DNA from: Mnemiopsis leidyi
Taxonomy: Eukaryota > Ctenophora > Tentaculata > Lobata > Bolinopsidae
NCBI GenBank assembly: GCA_000226015.1
Contig: JH154878.1
Coordinates: 157,249-221,248, forward strand
Direction: 5' to 3'
DNA: 64,000 bases
The position numbers and the translations under genes were made by a program. Below the pieces are notes generated by a model. That model worked only from the letters and a program-made list of their open reading frames with translations. It had not been told where the DNA came from and made no database searches. Of this stretch, positions 47,301 to 60,100 are shown one piece after another. Each line of letters begins with the position of its first letter. Within the stretch, counting starts at the first letter, position 1.

Positions 47301-50300
47301 GACTTCGTCTAAAAACTGGGTCTGTCACAGCTGGACCAAACTCGGTCTGTCAGAGCATGACCAAACTGCACTGCATCCCGTAACAACTGCCTCAAGTCTC
47401 CGCATAATGACTGGGTGTTATTAAATGAAGTGACGTAAGGGCTATAGTTGAGTACCCTGACTTCTAATAAGATTTCTCGCCCTAGCGATCCCAACTGAAC
47501 CGATCTATTTCAGTATTTTCATCGGTAACGTTTGTCATTCTAGGAGTTCATTTCGTTCCGATGGTGCCGCTATGCCGCAAGTTACGCCCCTCAAAAAAAC
47601 CACACTGAAATCAGCGTCTCTTTATGTAGTTCACGAAACTAAATTGCAAGGTTTGAAACCATTTCCCGCTTCTTGAAGGTCAATGAACTGAGATTTCCTG
47701 ATCGCATCGTCATGACAACAATACCCTGTCTCCTAGTGACACGGACTTCAAACAATACAGATTCATCATCCCGTTTAATGAGAGTTGTAGATCAAACGAA
47801 AAGTGGCTGGCTGCAAATGTGTTTGGTGAATTGGTGCCAGATACCCATATCTCCTGCTTCAAACATCACCTTGTCTCTGTGTCTCAGTCCGCTCTGGAAC
47901 TAGACTCTGCTTAATGAAGAGGGAGCCTTGTTTTCGTGTTTACATCGGTCTAACCAGCTCTACAGAGAGTGGTAACCGCGGTTTGGACACAGGCCATGAT
48001 GCTGGATCTAGAATGACGTGATCTTATGACAAAGTGAGTAGGGGGATGCAAACCAGCCCTCCGCAATCCATCAATAGAGTCCAGATGGAGTGAAAATAAA
48101 CGATACATAACAGCTCGAACTCAACTGGTGGTCTACAACCTAAGAAACTGGTAAAACTAGGAGGCACTAATAAATGTCAGAAAACCTCCTGTTGACGAAG
48201 CATTATCTTGACCCGAGAAAATTATGATAGTCCGGTCGGGTAACCAATGGAGTGAGAGTATGATGGCACGTGATAATCTAGCAGCTGACTCCACGGATTG
48301 TACAAATTTAGCAGATAAAACTGAGAAATTAGAGCGTATATAACGTGTGCCTGGTTCCCTCTGTATTCACATATTATAATGATTACTTCTTCTAGGGCTG
48401 AGCAAGTGGGAAAGTGAACTCATTAACTCGCTAGAGGCTGACCTAGTGACCTTGTGTAAATACAGACTCCGCTAATCACAGACATCAACAAATGTAGTAG
48501 AATTTTTAAAGGAAATTTATCTTCGTGGAAAGGTTGACGTCACAGGAAAAAAACAGTCACAAGACCGTATTGATATAAATATTGAGGAACCAAAATTAGA
48601 GAAACAACCAGCGAAAATTATTGCTGGATATGCTATTTAAACAGGAGATATAAAAGTTTGTGATAAGTATGACATCACAATCAAAGGTTGACAAGACTCA
48701 AAAGAAGAAACTATAGCTATAGTGAAAAAACGAAAATCGAACTATGCAAAATACACTACGAATTAAACGAGATGCACTATAAAGAACTATACAAGATACA
48801 CTACGAAAGTTCGAACTATACAAGATGAAATAAAAACTTTACAGGGTGCACTAAGAACTATACAAGATACACTCCGAACTAAACAAGATGCACTATGAAA
48901 ACTACACAAGATACACTATAAGAGCTATAAAAGATACACTACGAACTATGCAGGGTGCACTATGAAAACTACACAAGATACACTATAAGAGCTATAAAAG
49001 ATACACTACGAACTATGCAGGGTGCACTATGAAAACTACACAAGATACACTACGAAAGTACGAACTTTACAAGATACACTCCGAACTATACAAGATGCAA
49101 TAAAAACTATACAGGGTGAATTAAGAACTATACAGGGTGCACTCCGAACTATATAAGATGCACTATAACGAACTATACGAGATGCACTATAACGAACTAT
49201 ACAGGATACACAACGAAACTCTGTTGTGCTATACAATAGCTGTGAGATGAGTAGACCAGTAACTTTTGGGGTATCAGCTATTGAAATGTCTGAGATACAG
49301 ACTTATAATCAGGGTGTGAGGATAGACCTCTCTGCTATCTTATTGTAGACCTCAAATGTCCTGCCTGCTGATGATAGATAAATACACTGGGCGATATATA
49401 AATCGTATATAAGCGGTATAGGTGACAAATTATAGCTGGAGTTTGGTGTGAATGCCTCGTTATAAACTATATGTGAGGTCAATTCTACCCAACTTGAATA
49501 ATAAAATGACTATTTTTGGAAATGTACCGACGAAAGCTCAAGCAAGAAACACCTTGATTGCCTGATGAGTTATGGAGTAGGAATAAAAGTGCGGGAGTTG
49601 ATCGGGAGTTGAAGTCATTGACGTTGGAAATCAGATTTTACGTCTAGACAGTGGGGCAGTAAACTGAGATACGAAATCGAAATGGATAGTACAAGGATAG
49701 AAATCATTTACTGAGCAGTGCACACTTTGCTGTACTTGCATTAAAGTTTGAGATGAAGTATTGACATCGTCTGTGCAATCGATAATAATAAACTTACATT
49801 AATTCATTAGACAGAAGAATACATATGGAAACCTAAGAAGTAATAATCCTATAGCACTTTTCTCTTTTAAAGTCAATGGAAAATGTTGTTTTACAGACAT
49901 AAAATCAAACCTCACTACTCCATCAACATGCAAGTCTATCTAAGTCAGTGGCTGGAAGGACCCTGCAGTCAAATAACTCAGCTCGAATCAGGCCCCTGTC
50001 TACACTGTACAAACCTACAAGGAATTCAGACAGGTAGAGTGCGACCTTATATGTAGACAACACACAAGCACACCACCGTCACGCAGGCTGTAGTCCAACA
50101 CAGAAGTAACATCGGACCGATGGGATAAACCCACAAAGTAAACAGCAGAGTTGCACAAGCACAACTGTTCAGTTTGGGCGGGCCACACAATGTGGTATTG
50201 TAGTGTCTCTGTAGTAGACCCAGGATATATATTAGTTGCCGCATATTATACTCCATTAGTCTTACCTTGACAAATTACTGTTAATAAAATTGTAATCGAG

Positions 50301-53300
50301 AGACTATAGCAAGAGGCTGAAGAATCCATACTTTGAAACCACATGTGGAATGCTTTTGTTAGCCTACACCTTCCATTTTTGTATCTCAAATCACAATCCA
50401 TCTAAGTATAATGGGACCTACAAAAGAACACAGACGAACAACTGATGGAATAGAAAAAATCCGAACAGTTATATTTTGATGAAAAAGGCGGTCTGGGAGG
50501 CGTCAAATAAATTCGTAAGCCGACGGTGATGACTAGATGAAAAGGAATGACAGATGTAACAGCAACGTAAAACCGGGTCATCAACATCCTGCTAGGCTGC
50601 AACGACAACCTAAAAATTCTCCAAGACCACCTTGATCGCAAGACAAGGGAAGGAAGAACGTAGGGATAAAGTCCGGGAATATCGCGCTGACCTGTCGACA
50701 GGAGGTCAAGGGGGAAAGTCTAAATGTCAGTATCGGTACACATCACATATTGCAAATTTATCACAACACGTGGTCAAGATAAAGTGAGGTTATACAAATA
50801 TATAAACCTGGAAGGCCAGGTTGTGCCAGGAAGGTCGGTGGTCAGTGGCTCGCATAGAAGATAATCAGACCGTGTAAACAGCGGAGGACCAAGGAAGATT
50901 ACCTAAACGGTGGACAGTCAGCAGCTGGACAAATCAACAACTATCACACACTAACACTTTACATATCACTCCCTCTGTATGCACATAGACATTAGCTTCC
51001 AAGTCAAACTGTACCAGCTACCTGACACGCATACATATGCAGTGTATGTGTGTATACGTGGGCATACAGGATGAATAATACATATGGTACTATATTCCTT
51101 ACACCTTTGTTAATAAACTTCTCTAACGTAAGCGGAAGAAACGGCAAGACAGAACGTTGAGTCACAACAAATTCTGATCAAACTATATCCGGACACCAAG
51201 CCGCACTCTCTCTATAAGTATATCCGAACATTCAATCAGTCACTTTTGTGTTTTTTCAGACAAGGTTCCCGCAAACTCTCCCTAAATGCAGCTTGTTCAA
51301 GGATTACTGTAATGCGACTGAAATGGATAGCTATCCGTCGAATGCAGACAGGAAGGAAAAATACGACAGATTTCCACTCGTCTCAACTTGGCAATGTACT
51401 ACTACCACTGGATGGGATTTTTAAAGTTTATCTTTAACTGGGTTAAACAACAAAGGGAGCAGGCGTGATACAGCACCGAGAGCTCGAAAAAGACGGCCAC
51501 AAATTATCTAGTTTAGCGTGCAACTCTGCAAAACCTTTACAGCTCTTGGGTAACATCTCAAAACCAAACAGCAGTGTTTAAAGGCACGGTATTGACAGTG
51601 GGTTAACGACGAGCGATAGTCACAGCTTTGTTTACAGAGAAGCTGCCCCAACGTGATGTCTGGTAACTCTTGGTACACATCGTATGGTTCAGCTGCACTG
51701 CAGGTCACGTGGTTCACGGTGCAAGTCACGTGCTACATATACGTGGTGCACGTGGAGCTTTTATGGAGATGTTGAGTGGCTGAAGCTGTGTAAAGACGAT
51801 CCGATATTACAAGAAATGGTCTATACAAAGAGGATAAAAATTCTATCGAAGAGGAAGGAGATTCAAGATTGGGACTGTTGACAGGAGAGTGGCGCTCAAA
51901 GATATCAGGCGGGGAAATATCACCACACCACCACAGTACTACTCAAGACACAACTATAATAACTATAAGACTGGTGTATAAGACATGGTGTATAGCAATT
52001 GTAGTAAAGCAGGCTATATAGGAGATTGAGGAAGTACAAGGGTGCCGTGACAAGATCAACAGTCATTAGAAACACAATGACACATGGTCCATCTAGGAAA
52101 TCAGACGGGTATTAAGTACCCTCTAAGTATTCGAGTCGAATGAGGGTTCTATTTGACGATTTAGCTCTTTTGTTCTTTTGATAATTCGTTGATTTAAAGG
52201 AAGCCGTTTGAATTCCTCAAAACCACTAATTTCCCTAAACCACTGATTTATTACGTGTTTTACTGTTTATCTAGACTAAAGTTATTAAGGAATATTTAGG
52301 CACTGCCGATTAGGCAGAAATAGCGTCAAATAGAAGAGTCGAATAACTTCTGAGGCTGAAAAGAAAACATGGGGCCTAGTGCAAAATGGTTCTCAAAGAA
52401 GTTGACAAACAGGAAATTGCACCTCCATACTTTGGGGAAATTTACCCAGCTAACTAGCTGGTAATGTGTGGTAATCAGAATATAATCGCTAGAAATTAGA
52501 TGGAAATGTGATGCCTGTATACATTGCCTGAGAATCGTACTAGCCACGCACCATATTTTCCATAGAAACGATCCTAATTTGGAGCTTCGTAAGAGATATT
52601 TCGGGATTATAAGTACTTGAGCAACAGACAGTGTATTAAAGTAAGTGTGGGTCGTGGATTCGTACAAGATCTGAAATAAGGGAAAATATGACCATATGTA
52701 GTGACTAGTAAATGTGTTCTTGCCATAATACGGAAATAAGAAGAGTGCTATAGGGCTCGGAATGTTTTAATACGGGGTGGGGCGATTTGGGTACCTGGAG
52801 CAATTTTAAGGGTCAATAGACCAATAGTATATTTAGAGGAACAAAAAAGTTGGGAGTCCGCTATGTTACGAAATACGTTCTTCCATTACGAATGTGCTCA
52901 AAACTTTTGAAAGTGACAAAAATAAAAAAGGTGTGTACTCTGCAACCTTGGAACAAATGGACAAACACCTTTAAGTTAAAGACAAAGTTAGTAATAAGAA
53001 TTACAGGAAGGCAGCGTTAAATATATATTAAATCAAATTCACGTGTTGACAGGCGCACATGAGCAAAGTTGTAGCGCAAAAACAGTCTGATTGGTTGAGT
53101 GGATGGTCAGGAATTTAGAGGTACCGGACATTGAAGTCAGCAGAACAACGCACATTTGGCGTGTGTCTGGATAAAAGGAAGTTATTACTTAGTAGTTCAG
53201 ACTGGAATACTGACACATTGTGAAACACCGAGTTAAATAGTAGGTTATTAACTCTGACACGCCAATGGAAATAACGAAAACCATCAGTTATCAATAATAA

Positions 53301-54130
53301 CTTCAAGGCGTTAGGTGAATACTAAGTTTAGTAGACAACAATCTTAGTAAAGTAGTATGGGTAAACTGTGCAGTTTAAATTGAAATATTGAACGGAAGTC
53401 ATAACTGAGTTTACTAAACAACAGGGAGCTTACATAATGGCAATTGGATTGTCAAGACAAAATTAGCTTGAGAAGGAGGAAATAGCAGCTAAACTTGAAT
53501 TCTTATAAAATGAAAGGACTCAAACAGTATTCATGGACACTGGATAGACCATAAAACTCTGATAGGTTTTTATTCTTAAAGCACTTTACTTTGGCCACTT
53601 TTAACATCATCAAAGAATCCGGTAGACCAATTGTATGTTTTCGCAAAGGTTAAACATCGTTTATTTTTATTATATAATTTTCATTTTAACCCTAGAAAGT
53701 TCGAGAGTAAATTCCACCACTAATGTAAAAAATAATTCACCAACTATAATTGTCAGGAATTTCAAATCTAGAAATATGCACACAACAGCACAACCAGATC
53801 GAAAATAATCTTCCATACCCGGCATATTATAAATGCATCTCTGCAACGAGGAAATGTTTTCTATTTTAGGGTTTGGATCTTAGATCAACGGCAATCTCAC
53901 AAAACCTAGGAACTCATTCGACAGCTGTGGCATTGAGTTTCTTTTACGGATATTTACGGCAATGGTAAGCGGTGTCTGAGAAGATTGGTGAATTACGGTG
54001 GATTAACTGCTTTCGTTAGTCTACTGCTCACGGATCGAGAAGTTGTTGTTTTCGTGATATTAGAGGTTTCCAATACGATATCATGATAATCAGTTTCTTA
54101 CTCTTCCTTCAATCGTTCAACCTCCATCAT
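44333..54130 (-). CDS. Chain of candidate small exons (weak model)
   Basis: Five short minus-strand segments have acceptors and donors that agree in phase: 54130-54102 (MMEVERLKE), 50277-50266 (12 nt, acceptor ttttattaacag and donor AAG/GTAAGA), 45661-45623 (WIANAMSLLTFS), 45008-44976 (RSIYFSFRFDG) and 44390-44333 (INCRGNDYRMKNKYIMKYP, donor GTGAGT, phase 0). Three internal exons are 12, 39 and 33 nt, all multiples of 3 in phase 2. The last one ends in the phase at which the septin exon at 38293 begins, so they could be 5' septin exons. The chain was found by searching a lot of sequence, and chance matches are likely. No family is recognised. Confidence 0.25.
47397..47914 (+). CDS. Candidate two-exon 3' end of a plus-strand gene (weak)
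   Basis: Exon 47397-47434 (SPHNDWVLLNEV, donor GTAAGG, phase 2) joins exon 47737-47914 (acceptor ccctgtctcctag), which reads DTDFKQYRFIIPFNES and on to ELDSA and TAA. The second has 58 codons with balanced amino-acid use. An AATAAA lies near 48095. The first exon is open on the opposite strand too. No family is recognised. Confidence 0.3.
48706..49215. repeat. Minisatellite with units of about 21 bp and a higher-order repeat
   Basis: About 24 copies of gaactatacaagatacacta with single-base variants (agggtgc, gatgc). A block of three units (cactacgaactatgcagggt onward) is repeated almost exactly at about 48945 and 49007, showing recent higher-order duplication. The minus-strand open frame at 49036-49236 is a product of the repeat. 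Confidence 0.9.
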
Positions 54131-57100
54131 GGTAACGGCAAATTGAATCGAAGTATGGATATACTTAGTTCTTTAGTTAACAGTACGAGAATACAGACAA
54201 AGAGTTAGTGCCAGAGTGCTTGTAACAGTAATTTCGACAAAAATGTCCTGAGTATACTTAAGAAGGAATTATTAAACAAACAAAACTTCGGACACTGATC
54301 TGCTTCATCAAGATTGAAATACTTAAGGGAAGCACATGCTAATGATCGACAACAAAGACGACATAGACGACAAAGACGATTTTCAAGCCTCTTGTCAAAT
54401 CCTACGTGGACTAAATATGCAGATCAGAACGACCTAGTTTGACATCATACTTCATACTCCGGTCAGAATAGAAATATTTAAAATAGGGAGGATACCTATA
54501 AAGATGCTCATACTCTCATAGGACGTCAACGTGCGCTTTAAGCGAGAAAGGATATGGTCCCTTACACACATAAAACAAGTCGTGAAACATATAGGAGAAA
54601 ATATTTAGGTCCGTCAAAGACAGTTCAAGAATTCAGGAAAGGCATTACAACTATAAACACAACAGCAGTAAAGTATAACAAGGGGGAAAAGAAGAGCCGT
54701 AAAGTTGTAAATGTGCACATAATTTTCTGGGGTCGTTGCTAAAGAAGAATGTGTCAACACGTGAGATTATCCCGTCCTAAGAGTAGTTGTGGAAGATTCC
54801 TCATAAGTTCAGACACAACCGACAGGGCATTATATGTCATAGAGTGTATGCATTATGCTGATGTGTGTATCATCCACTAATTTCTAAGGGAGTTAATCAA
54901 TTGGTCCAAAATTTCAGTCAAGTCCCCTACAAAATCAAAGTTGAACTTATAGAGGTATATGCCACCCGTGTCAGAGCCGGGCAAGACAAGGAGGGTGATT
55001 CAACTGTTAAAACCTACCAATAGTGTAGGGGGCTTTGCCTGGTGTTTGACGGGATCTGCATACCAAACATACCTGAGGTCTGGTGGACAACCTGGTGCAG
55101 GGTAGTGAGAACCTCTCCCGTCATGGTTGGAGGACTGAACGTCTCACTATGTGAGTTTGCGGAGGAAGGGAGAGAGGGGGACACGGAGGAGAGGACTGAG
55201 GAGATGTGTTGGGAGAAGCTACAAGAGTTGTTTGTACTGACACCAGCACGTTCAGACATGAAAAATGGGAGGTGCACATTCCAGGTTAATCACGTGATCA
55301 TATTTTTGTAAAACTGAACAGCCCCGTGACCAAGTGAAATATATTCACATGTTTTAAAGAGGTTTCAGCGATGTTAGGCTCTCAAAATATCATATCCGTT
55401 CTTGCTGGCAGTGTATAAGCGGGAAAGTTTAGGCAAGTCATATAGGAGGCATCCAGGTAAACTGATTAACTGCCAGCTGACAACTTCAGCAGTCACGACA
55501 TGTTCCCAACTTTATGTATAACATATCTGTGTTCCGTAAAGAATTTCACAAATTAATGCGTTTCTTTTTCAAAGTATGATCTGTGGTGTGATCTAAAAAT
55601 GTTAATTTTGGCGCGCAAATTGAGTAGGAGAAACCATAGAAACGTGTTTTATATAATGTTAAACATGTGACAATCGTCAGATATAGCAGGGTGAGAAGTC
55701 GTAAGTAACAAGACTCCGGCTGAGATCCAACCCTTACGTTCTAGTTGAAAGTCTGGCCCACAAAAAGTCTTAAAACTTCACATAACCACAGATCAATGTG
55801 ATTGAAAATAATACTTTCAGTCAGCAAAAATCAGGTAAGCAAAAGTTTGGCAAACGAAGAGTAAAATACAAGGTTGGGAGAATGGTCAGTTTCCTGTTGG
55901 TTAGAGAAAAGTCTATACATTAGGGCACGAACCGGCGATTTTAAAACTAGATTTTAAAATGCCCTTTGCATCGATAATTATCACCTTAAAGTTAATTTTG
56001 TAAGCATATTTTGGCCGATAAGTCTGAAATGTAGTTTCTTAATCATATTTCATGAAAATGACCAGGTCGAGTGATGGCATAAACTGGTCTTGATTAAATA
56101 GTATTTGATATCCTTTCATGAAATCTAGGACAAATATTTAGGATGGAATTCAATCGCAGTAAAATAAGGATATTTGATGAAAATTCCAGTGAAGCTAAAA
56201 GTTTACTGGAATCAGAGCTTGGCGATGCTGCACAAGATGGAATGAAACTTAATTTATCTTTAAAGAATATTCTCTAGGTACTCTAATCAACTTACCACAA
56301 ATGTATGCCGACTTATCATATGGTCATAATGACCGTGGACTTAGAGACTCCAACAAATCCAAAATTCAGCAAGATATCACGTCTCAACAATTATAAAAAG
56401 GTTTTTGACGGCAATTGAAACGGACAACGATTTTTCATGATGTTGAAACATTCGACTAGCAATTATTTTACATCTGGTCTAAAAAGGGCCAAAATTAGGC
56501 TGACAGGTAAACTTATGAGACAAATAGAAAGGCAACTAGGATCCAAAAACTACAGAAATAATGCCCTATTTATATATGCCCTATATATGCCCTATTTATA
56601 TAATACCTTGGTTGGTACAAACCAGGATATATTTTGTGATACCAACAACGATACAAGAAAATATCGGGGACAAGGTACAACTTAAGGGAAATCAGGTTTA
56701 GAGAAATTGGAGACAGCAAGTTAACAATCAGGCATTGTAGATGAGGGCCTTTGCCAGCCATAATTTAGGGACGTGGGACTTTGACATAAAAGTTTGGCAA
56801 ATTTGGTGGTTAGTGATTTCCGTTTAAAATATTTTTTCGAGAATTTTTACTTATAAGTATTTCCTCGAAAACATGTAAAAATTACCAGGCCTAGGCGCAT
56901 GTCATATGATCGTATCATAACTTAGTTTAAATTTCTTATCAAAATCAGTAAAACAGCGGAAACGCTTCCTAATTACAAATTAAGCCTGCAGCGATAAGAA
57001 CTCCCGAAGACGCGGAGCTGAAATGCTAAACCGAACATACGCAACTCCGTGCAAGAGCTGCAGCACTGTCATCACTGGAAGCAGCCTCTATCTCTTCCGC

Positions 57101-60100
57101 GGATTCGGAAGTCCTATCTCCTTATCAGCATATAAAACATACTTACCAATTAGCAGTCTATCAGCAGATATGCAAGAACTATAGCTTGTAAAAGTACCAC
57201 CCTATTTCCTGCCGCTTATAGAAAATCCAAGAACCGTGACACGACAACGAAGAGCGGATGGCAGATACTTAACGAAACGTCAAACCCTGGCGATTTTGGA
57301 GAGGGAGTCAGGGGATGTGTTCACTACTCAACAAGTCACTCTCTCATAAGTCATCCGCACGTCAACCTCCCCCTGCCAGCGTACACATTCAACGCTTTAA
57401 TAAATGCCGGACAGAAAGCCTGTTATATGCCAAATTCTTTGATCAAGCACCGACTAGTTTCATGGCTCGAATGAATTCACTGGTCCATGCCATGACAGAT
57501 TAATAGGATGGAACCGATGGTATCCAAAATCATCAAATGTCTCATTTGGGTGAGTACAGCTTCATCAAATAACAACAAATAATCCTGTCATGATCGGGCC
57601 GCTTGCCACGTTTGACAGAGATGTCAAAAGACGGTTATCCTTGGAATTTGGGTGCTCATAGCTGGTAACCAAAAATATCATACGTGTCGATAATATCTCA
57701 ACTGTTAAATTCCTAGTTAGCCATGAGTTAAGCGTGAAACACAAACATTTGCTCCTGCTGCCATGCCAAACCGTCACATGATGGATATCAACCCTGCATA
57801 TTTCTCACGGACAACTATATACGTACGATTCGGAAAAAGTCAGGAACCAAAGTATAGAACCTTTCAGAGGGTCAGGAAATATTCCAAGGACGTGCATCAA
57901 GAATTAGGGAGGCAGCAAGCTTACAAGAGAAAACCTCCCAGTATAAGTACTCACTATCAGACAAATTAGAAAACACGGCCTATCAATTTAAGTACAATAA
58001 CGTACGCGAGGAAAAGAAAAAAGAAGAATCTCGCCAGGAAGGGCCGAAGGGATGAAGTGGTGCAGATCAGTGACTGACAGTGCTGTACGGTTAGGGTGAT
58101 TCCCGGACTATATGTGGCAGCTCCTATATGTGGCAGCTCCATCATACTCCATATTCATACGCGGCACAATCAACGTGTACATTTTGTGCGGAGTATATAA
58201 CTTGTTGTAATCTTTAAAATGTCAGGGTTTTTGGCCGATGAAAGTTGGAAAGTTGGGAGAATGGAGATGAACTGACTGTCTGGTGGCACAGTTCCTGTCA
58301 CGACGGCAGCTGGACTAAATGTTGAGTGGTATTGTTACGGAGACCTGTCTGATTCTGACTCGATAAAAACCGGCAAAATTTAGGGCGTCAAAACATAGAA
58401 GTTTTTAGATAAGTTGACATTTTCCAAATATATATGTACTTAAAAGGAAAGAGGCGGTTGCGGCTGATTAAAGAAGGTTTAAAAGCCACTATAACGTTTC
58501 ATATAGTTTTCAGTGGAAGGAAATATAAAAGAGCTCATGCTTACATGGATGATTTCAATTAGCGAGCTCTAGTAAGCCTTACAATTGTTCGTTATAAAGT
58601 TATAAATCTATCGGCAAACATTATATCAAATCAGGGCTGATGCCGCTGATGGACTCAGTACGAGGACGATATTTTGACTGGAAGATAACAGTGACAGATA
58701 AGATTCCTGCAGCCGATCGGGGACTGGGACTGTCTTAGCTGGGTCGTATGAAGAAGCGTTAAAAAGTGTGCTTTAAAAAAGGATATTGGAGCGACCAAAC
58801 ATGATACATACAGCATCTTGATGGAATATTGTTCAATCGTTTTAGGTTTTAAAGTTTGAGTTACTGAATTTAATTTCCCAGCCCAACAAAATCTTTTGCA
58901 AATTAAACTGAAGGATTGCATGCTTGATTTCCGTATAGTAGCTGCACGCTATTTAGATCTGCTGATTTAACTCAACAATTCATGTTGTCATTCAAGATTT
59001 TTCTAACAAACTTGACTCAAATTTTTCACACCGACAAATTTCACTGCTCTTGACTGCCATCCAATGAGATTTCCTTGCTAGGAATTAGTGAGCTAGACAC
59101 ATCATACATGCGAACATAGGTGCTAACCAGAATCTTTGTACATGACCTTACTAACCTTCGCAAGTAAATTTTGTTGTTACCAAACTTCACTTTAAGTGAA
59201 ATTTGAAGGCTGCAGAAGACATTACATAAACACTCCATAGCTCCACATTTGATATTTTACGACTTATCTGTGATAAAACAACCACGCACTTGTTGCTAAG
59301 ACGATCACTACTATATGGGACTATAAGGCAATACAGTGCAGGAAGCGATCCGGACAGCTTTTGTTAAGTTTCTCTTTAGTAGTCCAGTCCCCAGAGATCG
59401 GCTCTTCATTACACGTGTTTGTTCATCCGAGTCGTATGTTCCAGGGACTTTAATACCTCCACATTACACGTGTTTGGACATGAGCCGTCTGCTATACAGA
59501 CTTAAATCCCACAAGAGGGTCTCGCATATCTTTGATCAGGCCTTATCTTAGGAGCAAACTGGTTACTTCTGTTAATCGACATGCACATTGACATAACCAT
59601 TTCTTGATCTTAAAATAAAATATCATTGGTAAGACTTATTAATAATATAAAGTAATTGTTTAACATGTTTCAGTAGTGCATATGATATGTTAATATTTTA
59701 CAACGAACTTCATAATATGTGGGAAAAATGGAGGTCCCTGCAGTACTTCGGCTAAAGTTTCATGTCAATATGTTATATTTCTGAAAACTCGTTACTTTTG
59801 GTCCACTTAAGTCTTTAGGCCTTTTTGATTTTTGAGGTTTTTCTAGTTTTACTAACCTGTTTATATTCTTTTAGCACTAAAGATGTATTTACGAAGATAT
59901 CATGCTACCAATTAAAAGATTTAATTAAAGTTTCCTACCAACCCGCTGTTCGCTTGATTTTTGGGAATAATTTTAATGTCAATATGTGGTAACAAACAAA
60001 ATAAATGGATCACTAACACACTGTACGATAAAATTAAGGAAGATCTTCAAATAGTAAACCTAGTTCGAGGCAATGGAGTCAAACCTGTGGCGTTCACGAG

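Noticed and set aside
49036-49236. Repetitive 66-residue minus frame (CIVRSAPCIVLNSPCIVF)
   Set aside because: Produced by reading through the 21-bp minisatellite; not a gene.
55042-55311. Plus-strand acidic frame (EEGREGDTEERTEEM)
   Set aside because: Both strands are open, and the minus frame has a start codon and a GTATGT donor. Neither has partner exons, so neither is called.
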